Source: Perca fluviatilis
Lineage: Eukaryota; Chordata; Actinopteri; Perciformes; Percidae
Length of the DNA stretch: 64,000 nucleotides
Assembly (NCBI RefSeq): GCF_010015445.1
Contig: NC_053132.1
Span: 33,568,501 to 33,632,500 of the forward strand
Direction of reading: 5' to 3'
Below the pieces are notes generated by a model that was given only the letters and a program-made list of their open reading frames with translations, searched no databases and had not been told where the DNA came from. This document shows, in pieces, positions 19,782 to 34,700 of the stretch. The position numbers and the translations under genes are program-made. The stretch's first letter is position 1, and every line of letters begins with the position of its first letter.

Positions 19782-22700
19782 CTGTGTTTTCAGGCAGATA
19801 AAATGCACTGCTGTTGAGAAGAATCATTACTTTGGCATTGCCCATGAAATGAACATGTGAATTTAATTTTATGTAGTGATTTTTGTTTTGGATATGGTGG
19901 CTACACAAAAAATTTTTGTAACAGCAATATGTCAAATTAAACATGTAATTTAAACATCATTGCATCCCCAAACCCATCACTTTCTAAACCTAACCGTACT
20001 GTGTAAAGAAGAGCCGTCCTGTAGTCTTGCTGGTCTGACATGGTCTGGTTCTGCTGGTTTCCAGTGGAGTCCCACTGGACCAGAGAGCTTTCATAGTCCA
20101 GATTTAGAATGCCGACGGGCAAAACCCGGATCCCCCAGTAAACTGTCTTCACAATGTGGAAGGTGGCATCCTGCACAACACAGCAATAGGTGCCTGGTAA
20201 TTGGACATGATTAGTTAATTTATTGGCACTTTTCCTAAATGTGTTTACATTCATCAGCTGACAAGCAGGAGGTGTTTGTGTCATATGCTTTGTGTGCATT
20301 TGCCTGTGTAGCAATGTCTCTGTTTGACAACCAGTACTGTTTCTAGGATATCATCATCAAGTTTTAATTACATTTTGAAGCGTTCTATGTCTAGAAGTTA
20401 TAAACATTGAGACACTGATTTAAACCGCTAACTCAAAACCATTGCAATTATTAAGTTAGCTTCTTAGCTAGTGTGGCTCTGTGATAAAAAAATTTTTTTA
20501 TATCAAATAACTTAAAATTGTTTTATAGTCATCCTGTAATTTGAGAGTCAAAGAAATCTGTATTTACACATTTTCTTTCACATGTACCTTTACTTGGTTG
20601 AGGATAAGCAACTGTAGAGTCGGACTCATACCTCCAACCCATCTTTTTTTAATCTTCAGTTGCCAAATTCAACTTAAAATTTCTCACAATACCAACCCTG
20701 CTTACGAGCTCCAGGAAATTAAGTGTTGAACATAAACCAAAATCCAGGGTCTGTGTGAGCATGTGCAGGTGTGTTTACCTGCGTCCTCCTCCGCGATGGG
20801 GTCCAGAATCACTCGGTCCAGCAAAGGAGCATGCCAGCGATCAAACAGAGAGTCGTCGGAGCTGATTACTCCTCGGGCGTATCGCCACGATACTCTGAGC
20901 CATAAAGGAAAACATTACATGTAAAACATTAAAGGTCCCCTATTGTAAAAAGTAAGAGTTCCATGTCTTGTTTGATCATAAAGCAGGTTGAGGTGCTACA
21001 TAAATACTGTCTACTGAGATCCACGGAGAAATGCACACAGCCCAAATTCAGAAACTGCCGCTACAATGCAATGATGATGCAGTGACTCTGAAAGCGCAGA
21101 TGTGGAAGACAACACATGGCTGACCAATCAAAGCAGACTAGGCTTTTTCAGGAGGGCGGCTTAAAGAGACAGGCGCCAAAGAATTTCTAATAAGGGAAGA
21201 AGTGCCACTCTCTTGTTACTTCCGGCTTCTGAACTGGTTGCAGTTCCACTATTGATCCATATAGGGGGCGCTCACAGGCGAGTCGAAATCCACTTTTCTC
21301 AGGATATCATTTTTTGTCTAGTAATTTGAATGTTGCATTCGAAAGGGGAGGCTAGGCAAATACACACTGCTGGGTGTTAGATTTTTTTAAAGTGGCTTTT
21401 TTGTTCTAAAAAGCCTTTTAAAATGTCCATGATGTCATAAACATATATGGCCAGAGATACTTCTTTACAGCAAGCTCTGAGTCGCTTCCTTTGTTCTCTA
21501 AAGGCTTCGACAACACAGCTGACAGATTAGACTCTCCCTGTCAATACACATGCTAGAAAGAGGTTTGCTAATGTTATAAAGACCACGCCGAAATATTCAC
21601 TCTGACATTCTGGTTCTACTTCGGATGCCGTCAAGTGGGATCTCTAATCGGAATCAGTCCTTCACTGACCAATCAGCATTTATTAGCAGAATGCTAGTGT
21701 TATGGGCAACAACGACTCAACCTGTAAGAAATCAAAAGGACATAAGTACTCTTTCATTCAACTTTCGACCTATAATCCATGTTGAACTTGGAAAAACTAC
21801 AATCAAATCTGAAATTTCTCAACGACATTCAGGCGAAAGAGACAAATTTAGCCGTCTAGCTCCATAGAGTCCCATTCATTTTGCACTCGCCTGCGATCAC
21901 CCCCAGTGGAACTCTGGTGGAACTGCTACCAAATTCGGTACAATGGGGCTGAATAGGCGTGGAAAGGCTTTCCGTAGACCGGCTTTGCAGGCACTAAAAC
22001 GGAGCGTTTCAGACAGAGGGTGAATAGGGTTTTTGAACATTAAAGAATGTAAACATGTTCTCGGAGAAACCCAGATTTACCTGAAGTCTGACCGGCAGTG
22101 AGATGTTGCTGTTCCTAATGCTATATTGGGTTTATCAAAGACGCTAGCAAAGCAAGAAACGTCAGCTAGGTCGGAAAAATAATGGACGTAGCATCAGTCA
22201 CCCAGTGGTTTGTGGACTGCTGTATGCAACTGGATATGGCGATTTTTTATTTTTTTAATTTTATGAGAGGGCGGAGTTGGAGAGGAAGATGTGGCCAGGC
22301 CAGTGTTGTTTATGGATGCAATGGCGCTGCGCTAAGCTAAATGCTAAAGAGAGACAGTTGCAGAATTTCAACCGTTCTGAAGCGAGTCATCTAGTGGAGA
22401 TTTACCACTAGATAAACAAAGTACTGCCACCATTCATCTGCATTTACTGCAGTACAGAAAATCTGCAAACTTTCCCTTAAGTTACCAGAAAACGCTAGTG
22501 GTGGAAGAAGCACGTGACCAGCGGCTGCTATGCTTGCAAGAGACTGAGCTCCGACACTTGCCTCCGTATTTCATTAAGTAACCAGGTCTATTACTTTTTC
22601 TTCTACGCCAAATCGTTTTGTCTGTTGTCACTCGGTGAAACGCCTGCAGGCACGAAAGAGTGTGTCTCGTCGCCTGGGCTGTCTTGCTCGTTCGGAGAAA

Positions 22701-25700
22701 TTTGCTAGCATGTCGACGACTAATGGAGTGGTGGCTAATGTGAACACGTTCTCTAATATGGAAGAATTAATTGACCGGGTCTTGGAGAAGCAGCTACATG
22801 TGCTTAAATCAGTGATCTACAGCGCAGTGATGGGAGTGCTGGCCGAAATGAATGGCTTGGGGGCAGAACCTGAGATTTAGGAAATCATGGTATGTGAGCC
22901 GGACTAATCTGACTGCGTCACACTCAAGATCCAGCGGCTTCGGATGCCTGAAGGGATACAACACGAGCTGGCACCGCACGTTGAACGCAACTCGGACTCG
23001 TTCATCTGCCGCGCTGCCCTGGGAACGACCCGCGGAGCGAGAGAGTTCACCTTTGCTGCAGCCGCTGAGCCGGGTGTTTTCTGGCTGGAATTAGAAGAGG
23101 AGGAGGACGTGCTACATACATGGACCATCGCGCGCCGCAAGGAAACGGAGAGCGACAGCGGGACTTTGCGTCTGATGCCGGGACCGCGACTGGAGGACTC
23201 CGCACCTGTGGACTAACGGTATTTGGGCCACTGTACAGAGTTTGACTGGAGGACGCTGTGTGTAAGTTTTGAAACCAACCGTTGGAGGGACATCTAACCA
23301 GACTGTAAGGAATGATGAATGCTGGGTACTCAGTCTACAATCTATATTTTTGAGGACATTTAAGCTAGACTGAAAGAACATGAGGGATACGGTCTGTTCA
23401 GCTCATAGTCTGCTTATTGCTCCAACTAGATTGGAGCTAGATTGGTTTTTCACACAGCTTCGTCCAGAAATAGTTTGAAGATGTTTATAATATTGTTCAT
23501 GTTTAACATAAAAATTCACTAGACCTGTTTCAATTAACCTGTGACTTAAGTCAGGAGGTGTAGTTTTGAGCTGGAGTTTTGCGCAAACTGCATTTGATGT
23601 GGTCACACATCTTACAGATAGGGGAGGTGGGTCTGCGGTCTCAGAGGGTTAGGGGATTTATTTTACTTTTTATGTTTTTGTCACACCTTGCTCAGAGCTG
23701 ACATTTCAACCTTTGCTACAGATTTGTCAGCAAAATCCGGTAGGGTACTCGAGACATGTATGCATGTATATTTTGAAGATGGCTGAGCTTTCAATCCTTT
23801 CAGTTAACATCAGGTGGCTAAACGGGACGATCAAACAAGCTAAATTCCTGGATGGCGCCGCGTGAGTGGCTGCTTGTTACAGCAGCTCTGAATTTTTCTA
23901 CCTTTTTTTTAGTGTTTTTACTGTGTTTTTGTGTTTTTTTGTTGTTATTTTTCTTGTCACTTCGACACTTTAAGCAAGTGTGGAGCTAGGGATGTTCATA
24001 TTTGTGACATTCGTAGTTTGCCTCTTGCTGTTTTTGGAACTTTTTGGCACGGCTGTGGGAAGCTCACCCAACATGGCTCCCCATTCAACCACGGCCCCAT
24101 TGGTTTACACTCGGGATCAGCTGTTGGCTCTGCGCCACACACCCCTTCTCTGTGCAGAGCAGCAGGAGATCCCCACAGAGTTACGGAGAAGGAAAGAGAT
24201 GCGCAAGAGTGCAGAAGCGAAAGAAGCGAAAAGACGGGTATAAACCATGTTTACCATTTGTCATCATGGGGGAACGGAGATCTCTCTCCAACAAGATGGA
24301 AGAGCTGGGCGCCGGACCCGGCTGCAGAGGGAGTACCGGAATGCAGCCTCATGTGCTTCACTGAGAGGCGGTGCTGTGTAACTTTCTCCGGACTCATACG
24401 TCACCCTGGATGGTTTTAAACTCTTACGAGCGGACAGGAAAGCAACGGAGAGTGGTAAGAAAAAGGGAGGGGGGATCGCTGTGTTTGTGAACGATAGATG
24501 GTGCCACCCAGGACACATCGTTGTGAAGGAGCAACTCTGCACTAGAGACTTGGAGCTGTTAGCGGTTAGCATGCGGCCATACTGCCTCCCGAGGGAGTTC
24601 TCACAGGTTATTGCTGTGACCGTGTACATCCCTCCCTCGGCGGTCGCTGCTGCAGCTACAGATCAGATCTACACTGTCGTCTCTAAACTTCAAAACCAGC
24701 ACCCCTATTCCATCCTCCTCATCTCTGCGGATTTCAATCATGCTTCCCTGTCCTCTGCTCTCCCCACCTTTACCCAGTATGTGAAATGCCACACCAGAGG
24801 CGTTACAACTTTGGATTTACTGTATGCAAACATCAAAGATGCCTACACCTCATCACCCCTCCCGCCACTTGGCCGCTCAGATCACAACCTCATCCACCTG
24901 GTCACAGACTACACCCCTGTGGTGACCAAACACCAACACGTGAAGAGGCTTGTGAAGCAGTGGTCTGAGGAGGCCACTGATAGGCTCAGAGACTGCTTTG
25001 AAACTACAGACTGGGAAGCACTGTGCAGCCCCCATGGCAGTGACATTGATAGTATGACCCAATGCATCACAGACTATATTAACTTCTGTGTGGAGAACAC
25101 TGTGCCCTCCAAGTTGGTTCAGTGTTTTCCCAACAACAAACCCTGGGTGACCTCTGGGATTAAGGCCCTGCTAAATGAAAAGAAGAGGGTTTTTGCATCA
25201 GGGGACAGAGAGGAGCTGCGCAGAGTCCAGAAGGAACTCCGGCAGAGGATCAGGAAGGGGAAGGATATCTACAGGAGGAAACTGGAAAAGCGGCTGGAAC
25301 AGAACAACGCCAGGGACGTCTGGAGAGGGCTGCAGAACATCTCAGGCCACGGCAAAGGTGTGGGGAGAAATCAAGCCAGCGGAGACAAGGACTGGGCAGA
25401 TGAACTGAATCTGTTTTTTAACAGATTTGATTCTGCCTCCTCGCCCTCTTCTCCAACCACCGCCCCTTTTTTCACACCTCCCCTAGCCGGCCCTCCCCTT
25501 CCCCTCCCCTCCCCTCCTCAGCCTGATACCTTCAACGACCACCTTTAACTACCAACAGCCCACCAGCCCGCTCCCTCCCCCCCCTCATCAGTTCACCACC
25601 CCCCTCTCACCCCCCCTGAGAACCACATCACCAACCATCCCCACATCCCCACCCCAGTCATCCTCCACTCCCTTCTCCATAACAGATGATCAGGTGAGGA

Positions 25701-28700
25701 GTCAACTAAAGAAGATCAAGGCAAGGAAGGCCCCGGGCCCGGATGGCATCAGCCCAAGACTTCTCAAGGACTGTGCTGACCAGCTCTGTGGTGTGGTCAG
25801 GCACTTGTTCAACCTGAGCCTGAGCCTGGAGAAAGTCCCAGTTCTGTGGAAGACCTCCTGTGTGGTCCCGGTACCGAAGACGCCGCGCCCGAAGGAGCCA
25901 AACCACTTCAGGCCTGTTGCATTAACTTCTCACCTGATGAAGACCATGGAGAGGATTATCCTGCGACACTTGCGACCCCTGGTGGGCACACAGCTGGACC
26001 CCCTGCAGTTTGCTTACCAGCCTGGGATTGGGGTGGACGACGCAGTGATCTATCTTCTGCACAGATCGCTGCTACACCTAGAGGACAGCGGGAGCACTGT
26101 GAGAGTCATGTTTTTCGACTTCTCCAGTGCTTTTAACACCATCCAGCCTTCACTGCTCAGAGTAAAGATGGAGAGTGTTGGAGTGGACCAACACCTGGCT
26201 GCTTGGACAACAGACTATCTCACCAACAGACCACAGTATGTGAGGCTTCATCAATGTGTGTGTGACGTGGTGCTCTGCAGCACAGGTGCCCCTCAGGGTA
26301 CGGTGCTATCCCCATTCCTTTTCACCCTCTACACCTCGGACTTCACTCACAACTCCACCCACTGCCACATCCAGAAGTTCTCAGATGACACAGCCGTTGT
26401 TGGATGTGTTTCTGAGGGAAACGATCTGGAATACAAGACGGTTATCAGGGACTTTGTCAGCCGGTGTGAGCTCAACCAGCTTCAGCTTAACACCAGCAAG
26501 ACGAAGGAGATGATCGTCAACTTTAAGAGGAAAACATCCCACTTCACACCAGTGAGCATTCAGGGATCGAACATTGAGGTAGTGAAGAGCTACAAATTCC
26601 TGGGTGTTCACCTAAACAATAATCTGAACTGGACTGATAACACCCATGCTCTTTACAAGAAGGGCCAGAGTCGCCTCCATCTCCTGAGGAGATTCAGGTC
26701 CTTTGGAGTGTGCAGGACTCTCCTCAGGACTTTTTATGACTCTGTGGTGGCCTCTGCCATCCATTATGCTGTGGTCTGCTGGAAAGGAGGCAGCTCGGAC
26801 AGAGACAGGAGCAGACTCAATAGACTGATCAGGAGAGCGAGCTCTGTCCTGGACTGTCCTCTGGACTCCATAGAGGTGGTGGGGGAGAGAAGGATGTTAG
26901 CCAAACTGACATCCATCATGGACAACACCTCTCACCCCCTACATGACACTGTGGGGTCCCTGAGCAGCTCCTTCAGCAGCAGACTGATACACCCACGGTG
27001 TAAGAAGGAGAGGTACCGCAGGTCCTTCATCCCGGCCGCTGTCAGACTCTACAACACCTACACCACCCGATAATTGTTGTAGTTCTTTTTCTTTTTTTCG
27101 GGTCCTGTCTCAATCACCCACCACTCAGCATGGCTCTATGTATATATTTCTTATTATCTGTATTTATATTTTTCCATTCCAAGTACTTACTTTTTCAATA
27201 TTATTTATATTATGGTCACACTTAAATATAAATATAATTTATATTATGGTTAATTACTTTCGCTGTTATGTAATTACATATTTTTCAATCTAATTTCACG
27301 TCAATTACTTACATTACAGTATTTTTTTTGCACTATGGCCACCTCACTTTACTTAAATACTTTTGTTTGTTTGTTTGGTTGTTGGTTTGTTTTTATTGTG
27401 GAAAAACTGCTGCTGTAATAAGTGAATTTCCCCATTGTGGGATAAATAAAGTATTATCTAATCTAATCTAATCTGATTATTTAAGAAGGAAAAACATAGA
27501 CGTGGCACTTATACAAGAGTGACACTTACGTAAAAGAGATGTAAATCGTCTACAAAATAAATACTTTAAAGGTTGCTGCTTCAACTAGTGACGACACCAA
27601 AACCAAGGGCTCCATCGTGTTGCTGTTGCGGAAATCTGCACTTACCGTAGACAAAAGCATTAAAGACTCTTCAGGCAGGATATCTTATATATGTACTAAG
27701 GCATGGATACCCGACCCGAGGCCGACGGGTCCCGACGGTACCCGACCGGCCGGGCCAGGTTTGGACAGATATTTAGAAATTATGGTCGGGGTCGGGTCGG
27801 GCTCAGTCACATCAGCGCGATAAGGCATTTGTTGTAAAATAGTGCTGCGGCTCCTTTTTAAGAGAGCTCAGTGTGTGTGTGTGTGTGTGTGTGTGGTAAG
27901 TGGGCAGAAGAGAGATAGAGAAAGAGAAAGCAGACATGTTGTAGATGCAACCAGAGCAGAGTTAGTGGTTATTCATGTTATAACGTCGGCCCTGGAGGTT
28001 ACCAGTCTCCCCTGGTTTTCTGATCACGGTCGGAAACGAAGCGATCAGGAAAGGTTAACCCATTGAACATTTTAACAGCTTATTAACGTGCGCTTGTTGC
28101 CCCGTGTGCGGTGATGCGTTCATCTGTTGACATTTATTTATTTATTATCACTTTAAAATAAACCGACGTGAGAGGACGCTGGCGCTGGTTATTCGCCGCT
28201 TCTCCGTCTGCTATTCATCTGCTATTCGTCTGCTATTCGTCTGCTATTCTCTTGTGTTTGTGTTCGCTGTACCCCCTACCTCTGGACAGCCTCTGTACCT
28301 CTGGACAGTCTCTCTGCTGGTTCCCGAAGCCGCCTGGGCTCCTTGACCGGACTCTTGCCTCGTCGGTTAGCCGCTAGCTAGCTAGCTGCCCCCATTCACC
28401 AAACGCGTGGCGGCTAATCCTAGCTGCTACGGCGGCTAACCCGATTGCTGACCTCCTCCTCATAGGCAACCTCCACCAGATGCGAGCCGCGACCAAGACT
28501 AGACATTCCTCTCCTTCGGTCATGCAGTGGATCATTTTGGCATTCACCTCATTCATCCATCTCCACCTCCACCTCTGTGCACCTAGCCCATGGCTAACCA
28601 CTATCACGGAGCTCTCCGTCCCTCCGCTCGGCATCATGATCAAATATTCAACTCTGCAACTGGTCCAATTCGTCAACTACTCCATTCCATCCTGCATCCC

Positions 28701-31700
28701 AGTCATCAAACGCGCTCGGACTTCGCATCGACCACGTTACATCCACAGAAGCTCTGCCGCCAAGTTTGTTTTCTTCCACCACGGACAATCCATTCCATCC
28801 ATCTGGTCACCTGCACGCTCTGTTGCACCTGTCCCACGTCATCAGAATGCTTCACCCACTGGTTCACATAGGGCTGAACGCATCATCAGGCTACACAGAA
28901 AACCCGGACCGGACTACAGTGCTTTCCCCACTTCACATACACTCAATAATACTCTCCAATCATTTGCTAATCGGCTCACTGTCCCCCCTCAACTGCAATA
29001 CCCGCACACCCCAACGACCACCGCGACTGCTAACCGGGACAACCTCAGATCTCTCCAGCCTGCTCCCATCCCACCACCCTCTCACCATGCCAACTTTGCC
29101 CTCCTCAACACCCGATCGCTCAACAATAAAGCCCCTGCCCTCCATGAACTAATCCTCGACAACACTCTTGACTTCCTTCTGCTCACCGAAACCTGGCAAC
29201 AACCCAACGACTTCTTCTCCCTCAACCAAGCATCCCCCCCTGGCTACAACTACATCTGCAAACCCCGCCCCTCCCACCGTGGAGGTGGCCTCGCCGTCAT
29301 TTTCAATCAGAACTTCCGGATCACAGAACTCACCCTCCCCTCAGTATCATCGTTTGAATATCTCGCCTTCAAAACTCTTTCCTCCATGACAGTCATCCTC
29401 ATTTACCGGCCACCTAAACCAAATCCCTCCTTCCTCTCTGATTTTACTGAACTCCTCACACTAGCCTCATCTCTCTCTCCACGTCTGCTGCTACTCGGTG
29501 ACTTAAACATCCACATGGACTCCCCCACCTGCAAGCTCTCATCAGAATTCAACATTTTACTGGATAACTTCTCTCTCACCCAACATGTCACATTCCCCAC
29601 CCATGAAAAAGGTCACATCCTCGACCTGGTCTGCTCCACCAACCAACCAGTGCTCGACCTCCATCCATGCCTCTTTCCCCTCTCTGATCACAAACTGATA
29701 CGGTTCACCATCCCTTCTCCAACCCCACGCCCCCGCCTCCTCAGAGAAATCACCTTCCGCAACCTCAAATCTATCAATCCCCACCATCTCTCTGACCTGC
29801 TCTCCACCACTCTCCACCTGGACTCAACCCTCACCTCACCCGATGACCTTACAGACCACCTCAACTCCACCTTGTCTACCTCCCTCAACACCCTGGCCCC
29901 CTCAAAACAAAACTCGTCACTTTTAACACCTCTTCACCCTGGTACACACCTGCACTCCGGAAAGGAAACAAACTGGCCGCCAACGTGAACGTCTGACAAA
30001 GAAATCATCCCTCACAGTCCATCATGAAGCCTATAAATCCCATCTCATCGCCTACAAAGATGCCCTCATTGCTGCCAAATCTGCCTACCTCTCCACCATC
30101 CTCACCGACCCCTGCCAAAACCCCAGAACCCTCTTCTCCACATTGAACAACCTCATCAAGCCTCGGACCAACAGCCTCCTTACCTCTACTCCGGATCTCT
30201 GCAACTCATTCCTCCACTTTTTCACTGACAAAATCAATCTCATTTACAAATCTCTATCCCCTGTATCTGACCTCCCAGGATCTACTCCAGCACCTACCTT
30301 GGACCCTCCTCTCCCCATCCCTCCAGACCTCCCGACCCCTCCTCCACACTTCCTCCTCTCCCAGTTTGACCCGGTCACTCCTCCTGAAATCTCCAAACTC
30401 ATCAGCTCTTCCAAACCCACTACCTGCTCCCTTGACCCCCTCCCTACTCCACTTCTGAAGTCCTGCCTCCCGGTCCTATGCCCCTACCTCACTAACCTCT
30501 TCAACTCCTCACTGTCCCTTGGAACTGTCCCCTCTGCTTTCAAAACTGCCGCTGTCACCCGAATCCTTAAAAAACCTGGTCTGGATCCCTCCTCTCTCAA
30601 CAACTACCGCCCAATATCCAACCTCCCCTTTCTGTCTAAAACCCTGGAACGCATAGTCGCCTCACAACTACAAACCCATCTTCATGCCAATAACCTATTC
30701 GAACCTCTCCAATCTGGTTTTCGCCCCCTACACAGCACAGAAACCGCTCTCCTCAAAGTCCTCAACGACCTCCTCACCTTTGCTGACACCGGTTCCCTCA
30801 ACATCCTCATCCTCCTCGACCTGAGTGCAGCCTTCGATACTGTGAGCCATAACATCCTGCTCACCAGACTCAAAGACCTCGGTATCAAAGGTACTGCACT
30901 CAGCTGGCTCCACTCCTACCTTTCCAACAGATCCCATTTCATCTCTCTCCACAACCACACCACTCAGCCGGTCTCCTCTCCATCCAAAAGTCCAACCTGC
31001 ACTGTTTTGGGGACAGAGCCTTCTCCAGAGCAGCTCCCAGGCTCTGGAACTCCCTCCCCCAAGAGATCCGCACCTCTGAGTCCCTCACCATCTTCCAGTC
31101 CCGCCTCAAGACCCATCTCTTCACCTCAGCCTACCCATAGTCCACCTGCCCCCCTCCCTTTTTCATCTGTATCTTGTTTTGTTCTACTTGTTTTGTTTGC
31201 TCGTTTTGTTTTGTTATGTTTTTATAATCTACCCTGCCCTGTAAAGCGACTTTGAGTCCATGAAAAGCGCTATATAAATTAAATTTATTATTATTATTAT
31301 TTCCGAATGCCTTCCTACAGTTGCTTAATAAAAGCTTTCCACAAACGTAGCCTACATGTGTCATTAGTATGAGGAAAAAAATGAGATTTTAACTGTGTCG
31401 GGCTCGGGTCGGGCTCGGACACAAATTTCTTAATACCTGTCGGGCTCGGGCCGGGTTTGGTCACGCCTCTGTCGGACGCGGGCCGGCCTCGGACAGAAAA
31501 ATTCGGCCCGATCCGGACTCTAATATGTACCACGATAAGGAGTAGGAAAATAGCCTCGGTATATGCACCGACTACATATGATGAAAGTTTCTTCCCACGC
31601 CTAACCAATGAATTGCTTTCTCCCAATGAATATTCACTAATTATAGGGGGATTCATGAATGCAGTAATAGATTTAAATCAGGATAGATCAGTGGTCAATC

Positions 31701-34700
31701 ACACGAAAGCCCAAAAACGCATATCGGACATGTTTAAAGCAGTTGTGGAATCCCACCATCAGGATGCACAATCCTACTAGCAAGGATTACACTTCTTTTC
31801 CACACGTCACCTCACCCACTCCCGCATTGATTATATTTTGTGCTCCAGTGAGCTTAAGACAATGTTCCACACAATAGCAATAGAACCAGCAATTCTGTCT
31901 GATCACAATGTGCTGAAAACCACATTCCATTGTGATATGCTAGGAGAAAGATCTAGGAGATGGCAATTTAACAATTCCCTTCTCCAAAACATCGCTTTTG
32001 ATACAGAGTTTAGAGCCAAGCTGGCGGAGTTTATATCAATCAATCACTCAGTTTCGGACCCCAGCGTACATTTGGCAAGCCACTAAAGGATTTATTCGAG
32101 ATTTCACACCTTCCTTTGCGGTCATTTTGAAGAAAAAGAGAGAGGCAAGGATTGCGGAGTTGAAAGAACATTGTAAATCGTTAGAACAGTCTCTAAAGAC
32201 GTGTTTTTCTAAATCTACACATACTCTTTTAGTCACAAATCGAGCAGAGCTAAATGATTTGCTAAGAAGGAGAGCTGAATTCATAATGCAGAGTGAGGCA
32301 AAATTACTATTTTAATGGTCGCAAACCAAGCAAATTGCTAGCTCTAAAATTAAAACAAAGCGAATCCAGAGCTACTATCAACAGCATTCGCACAGACAGA
32401 GGTATCTCAACAAATCCTAAGATATCACCGCCACTTTCCAATCCTTTTATTCAAAGTTGTATGAATCCTCCTGCAATCCAGATCCGACACAGTGGCAAAA
32501 CCTGCCTCTTCTTGACCCAGAGGAGGCAGAATAACTGGGTCAACCTATAACATTAGAGGAACTTAAATCAGCATTAAAAACATCTAAGAAAGGGAAAACA
32601 CCGGGGTTGGATGGAATTCCATCAGAACTTCTGCTACAATACTTTGACATAGGCATTGACCTACCATTTTACAAACTTTAACCTCAGGCCCAAGAGAGGG
32701 GCACCTTTCATCAACAAACCAACACTGCACTAATTTCGGTCATACATAAAAAGGGCAAAGATCCTACGGAGTGCTCAAACTACAAGCCCATCAGCCTCAT
32801 TCGGACGGATATTAAACCCTATTCCAAAGTCTTGGCACTACGCCTAGAACGCTTTATTGAGAAGCTTGTCCACCCTGACCAATCAGGTTTTATACCAAAG
32901 CGTCACGCTGCAGACAATATACGCAGATTACTCCATGTAATAGAAGAAGCCAATAGCCTTTTGACCGCCTAGAGTGGAACTACTTGTGGCAAGTAATGGA
33001 GAGGCTTGGTTTGGGAGCCAAATTCATTGATATGGTACTATATATGTGAGTCCCATGGCCATAATTTCAACCAATGGCCTGCATTCACAGCCATTCCCTA
33101 TTGTGCGGGGCTCGAGACAGGGATGCCCGCTATCTCCCATGCTATTTGCGATCTCTCTTGAACCGTTAGCCCAGGCCATAAGGCAGAATAAAATGTTATG
33201 TCCAGATTAAATCCAATAACAACTCAATATCATTATTAGTAGATGATATTTTGCTGTACATCTCTGACCTTGAGGACTCTGTCCCAAAAATTCTTAAGAT
33301 CTTTAACGAATTTGGCTCAATCTCCGGCTATAAAATCAATTGGAATAAATCTAATCTTCTTCTGTTGAACAACGGACAGGTGATATCAGCTATTATTGAT
33401 ACAATACCAACCCAAAGCAAAATTACATATTTGGGCAACACCATTCACGCATCGCTACAGCGAGTGGTCCAGGACAACTATGAAACTATACTAAGTAGTG
33501 TTCAAAGAGATCTGGCCAACTGGTCTGCGCTGCCGGCATCGCTACGGTCCAGGATTGCTGTTGTTAAAATTAACATAGTTCCTTGTGTGAATTTCTTAAG
33601 TACAATGATCCCCTTACCCCCACCAATAAATTTCTGGAAGAAACTTGATACCATGATTCAGCAGTAGATTTGGAATAATAAACAACCTAGGCTAAAATAC
33701 TCTACCCTGCAACGTACAACAAACATGGGAGGCCTGGCCCTCCCCAACCTTAAAGTGTACCACAGAGCCTTTCAGCTACGGGCCCTCAGAGTGTGGATGG
33801 ACCCCTCATCCACAGTCCCATGGAGAGAAATAGAGCAAAACCTCACTGGAAGTCTAAGGCCCTGTTTACACGAGAACGCTCGCGGGTGAAAACGTAAAAA
33901 TATTTTATCGGATGTGCCTTTCGTTTATACGGCGACGGCGTTTTTGGGGCTTAAAAACGCAAAAAAGTGAAACCACCCTCCAGAGTGGAAATCTTAAAAA
34001 TGCTCCACCGTCACGTTTCCGTCTAAAGGGTAAAAACGCAAAAGTCTGCTAGACAGTGAAGGCACCGATCTGCTCAGTGGCTCTCGTCGCGTACGCGTTT
34101 ATGTCACAGGCATGCGCCAGTACAAGAAAATAACAACAAACATGTGGGATTATTTCCATACGTCGGACCTTCAAGTTGCCCTAGCAGCTCTGATAAACAT
34201 ACAAGAGTCTTTTCAGCAGTTGTACGAAATATTCACAGATCGTATTACAGATCAGAGAAGGCGCATTAATTACCTCCATCAAATTGTTGATGCACCAATT
34301 CGTCGGAGGCAAACTAGACGGCTTTGGACGAGACCTGGTAGAACCAGTAAATGGTGGGACAACTTTGTGGAAGGAGTAGTTGATGACCATGCATGGCGTG
34401 AAAACTTCCGTATGTCCAAAGATTGTCTTGTTGCCTTAAGTGAAGAACTTCGTCCTTACATCAAGGGTGAAATAACGAACATGAGAGCACCTGTTGGAGT
34501 CTTCAAAAAGGTAGCTTGCACGTTGTATTATTTAAGCGACGAGGGACGGCTAAGAAAAACCGTGAACGCCTTCGGCTTATCACGGTCCACTGTTTCGGTC
34601 ATCATCAGACAAACATGCAAAGCCATAACTGTCCATCTCGGTCCGAAATACATACAGTTGCCATTTTCTGTGCCCGAGGCAGAGGAGCTTGTTTCCGGAT

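Larger units (their letters stand above)
23854..27474 (+). mobile_element. Rex1-like LINE, near full length
   Basis: It begins GGCGCCGCGTGAGTGGCTGC and ends 'GGGATAAATAAAGTATTATC' followed by (TAATC)n. GAT is duplicated at 23851-23853 and 27475-27477. It carries a leader frame, endonuclease and reverse transcriptase. The short duplication and microsatellite-like tail fit CR1/L2-superfamily LINEs. Confidence 0.82.
28165..31302 (+). mobile_element. L2-like LINE inside the hAT
   Basis: It carries a long C-rich coding region with endonuclease and part of a reverse transcriptase. It ends with the L2 tail 'AAAGCGCTATATAAATTAAA' and (TTA)n. The 5' boundary is estimated. Its composition (strongly C-rich sense strand) is unlike its surroundings. 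Confidence 0.75.
27697..31522. mobile_element. hAT element carrying an L2 LINE
   Basis: ATATGTAC is duplicated at 27689-27696 and 31523-31530. The ends read TAAGGCATGGATACCCG and, on the minus strand, TAGAGTCCGGATCGGG. Both continue into repeated 'GGGTCGGGCTCGG' motifs. A (GT)n run is at 27871-27893. No hAT transposase is recognisable. Most of the length is an L2 LINE. Confidence 0.82.

Noticed and set aside
28168..28377. Small hydrophobic frame at the L2 5' end as a gene
   Set aside because: It lies in LINE leader sequence with repeated 'TGCTATTCGTC' words and has no independent support.
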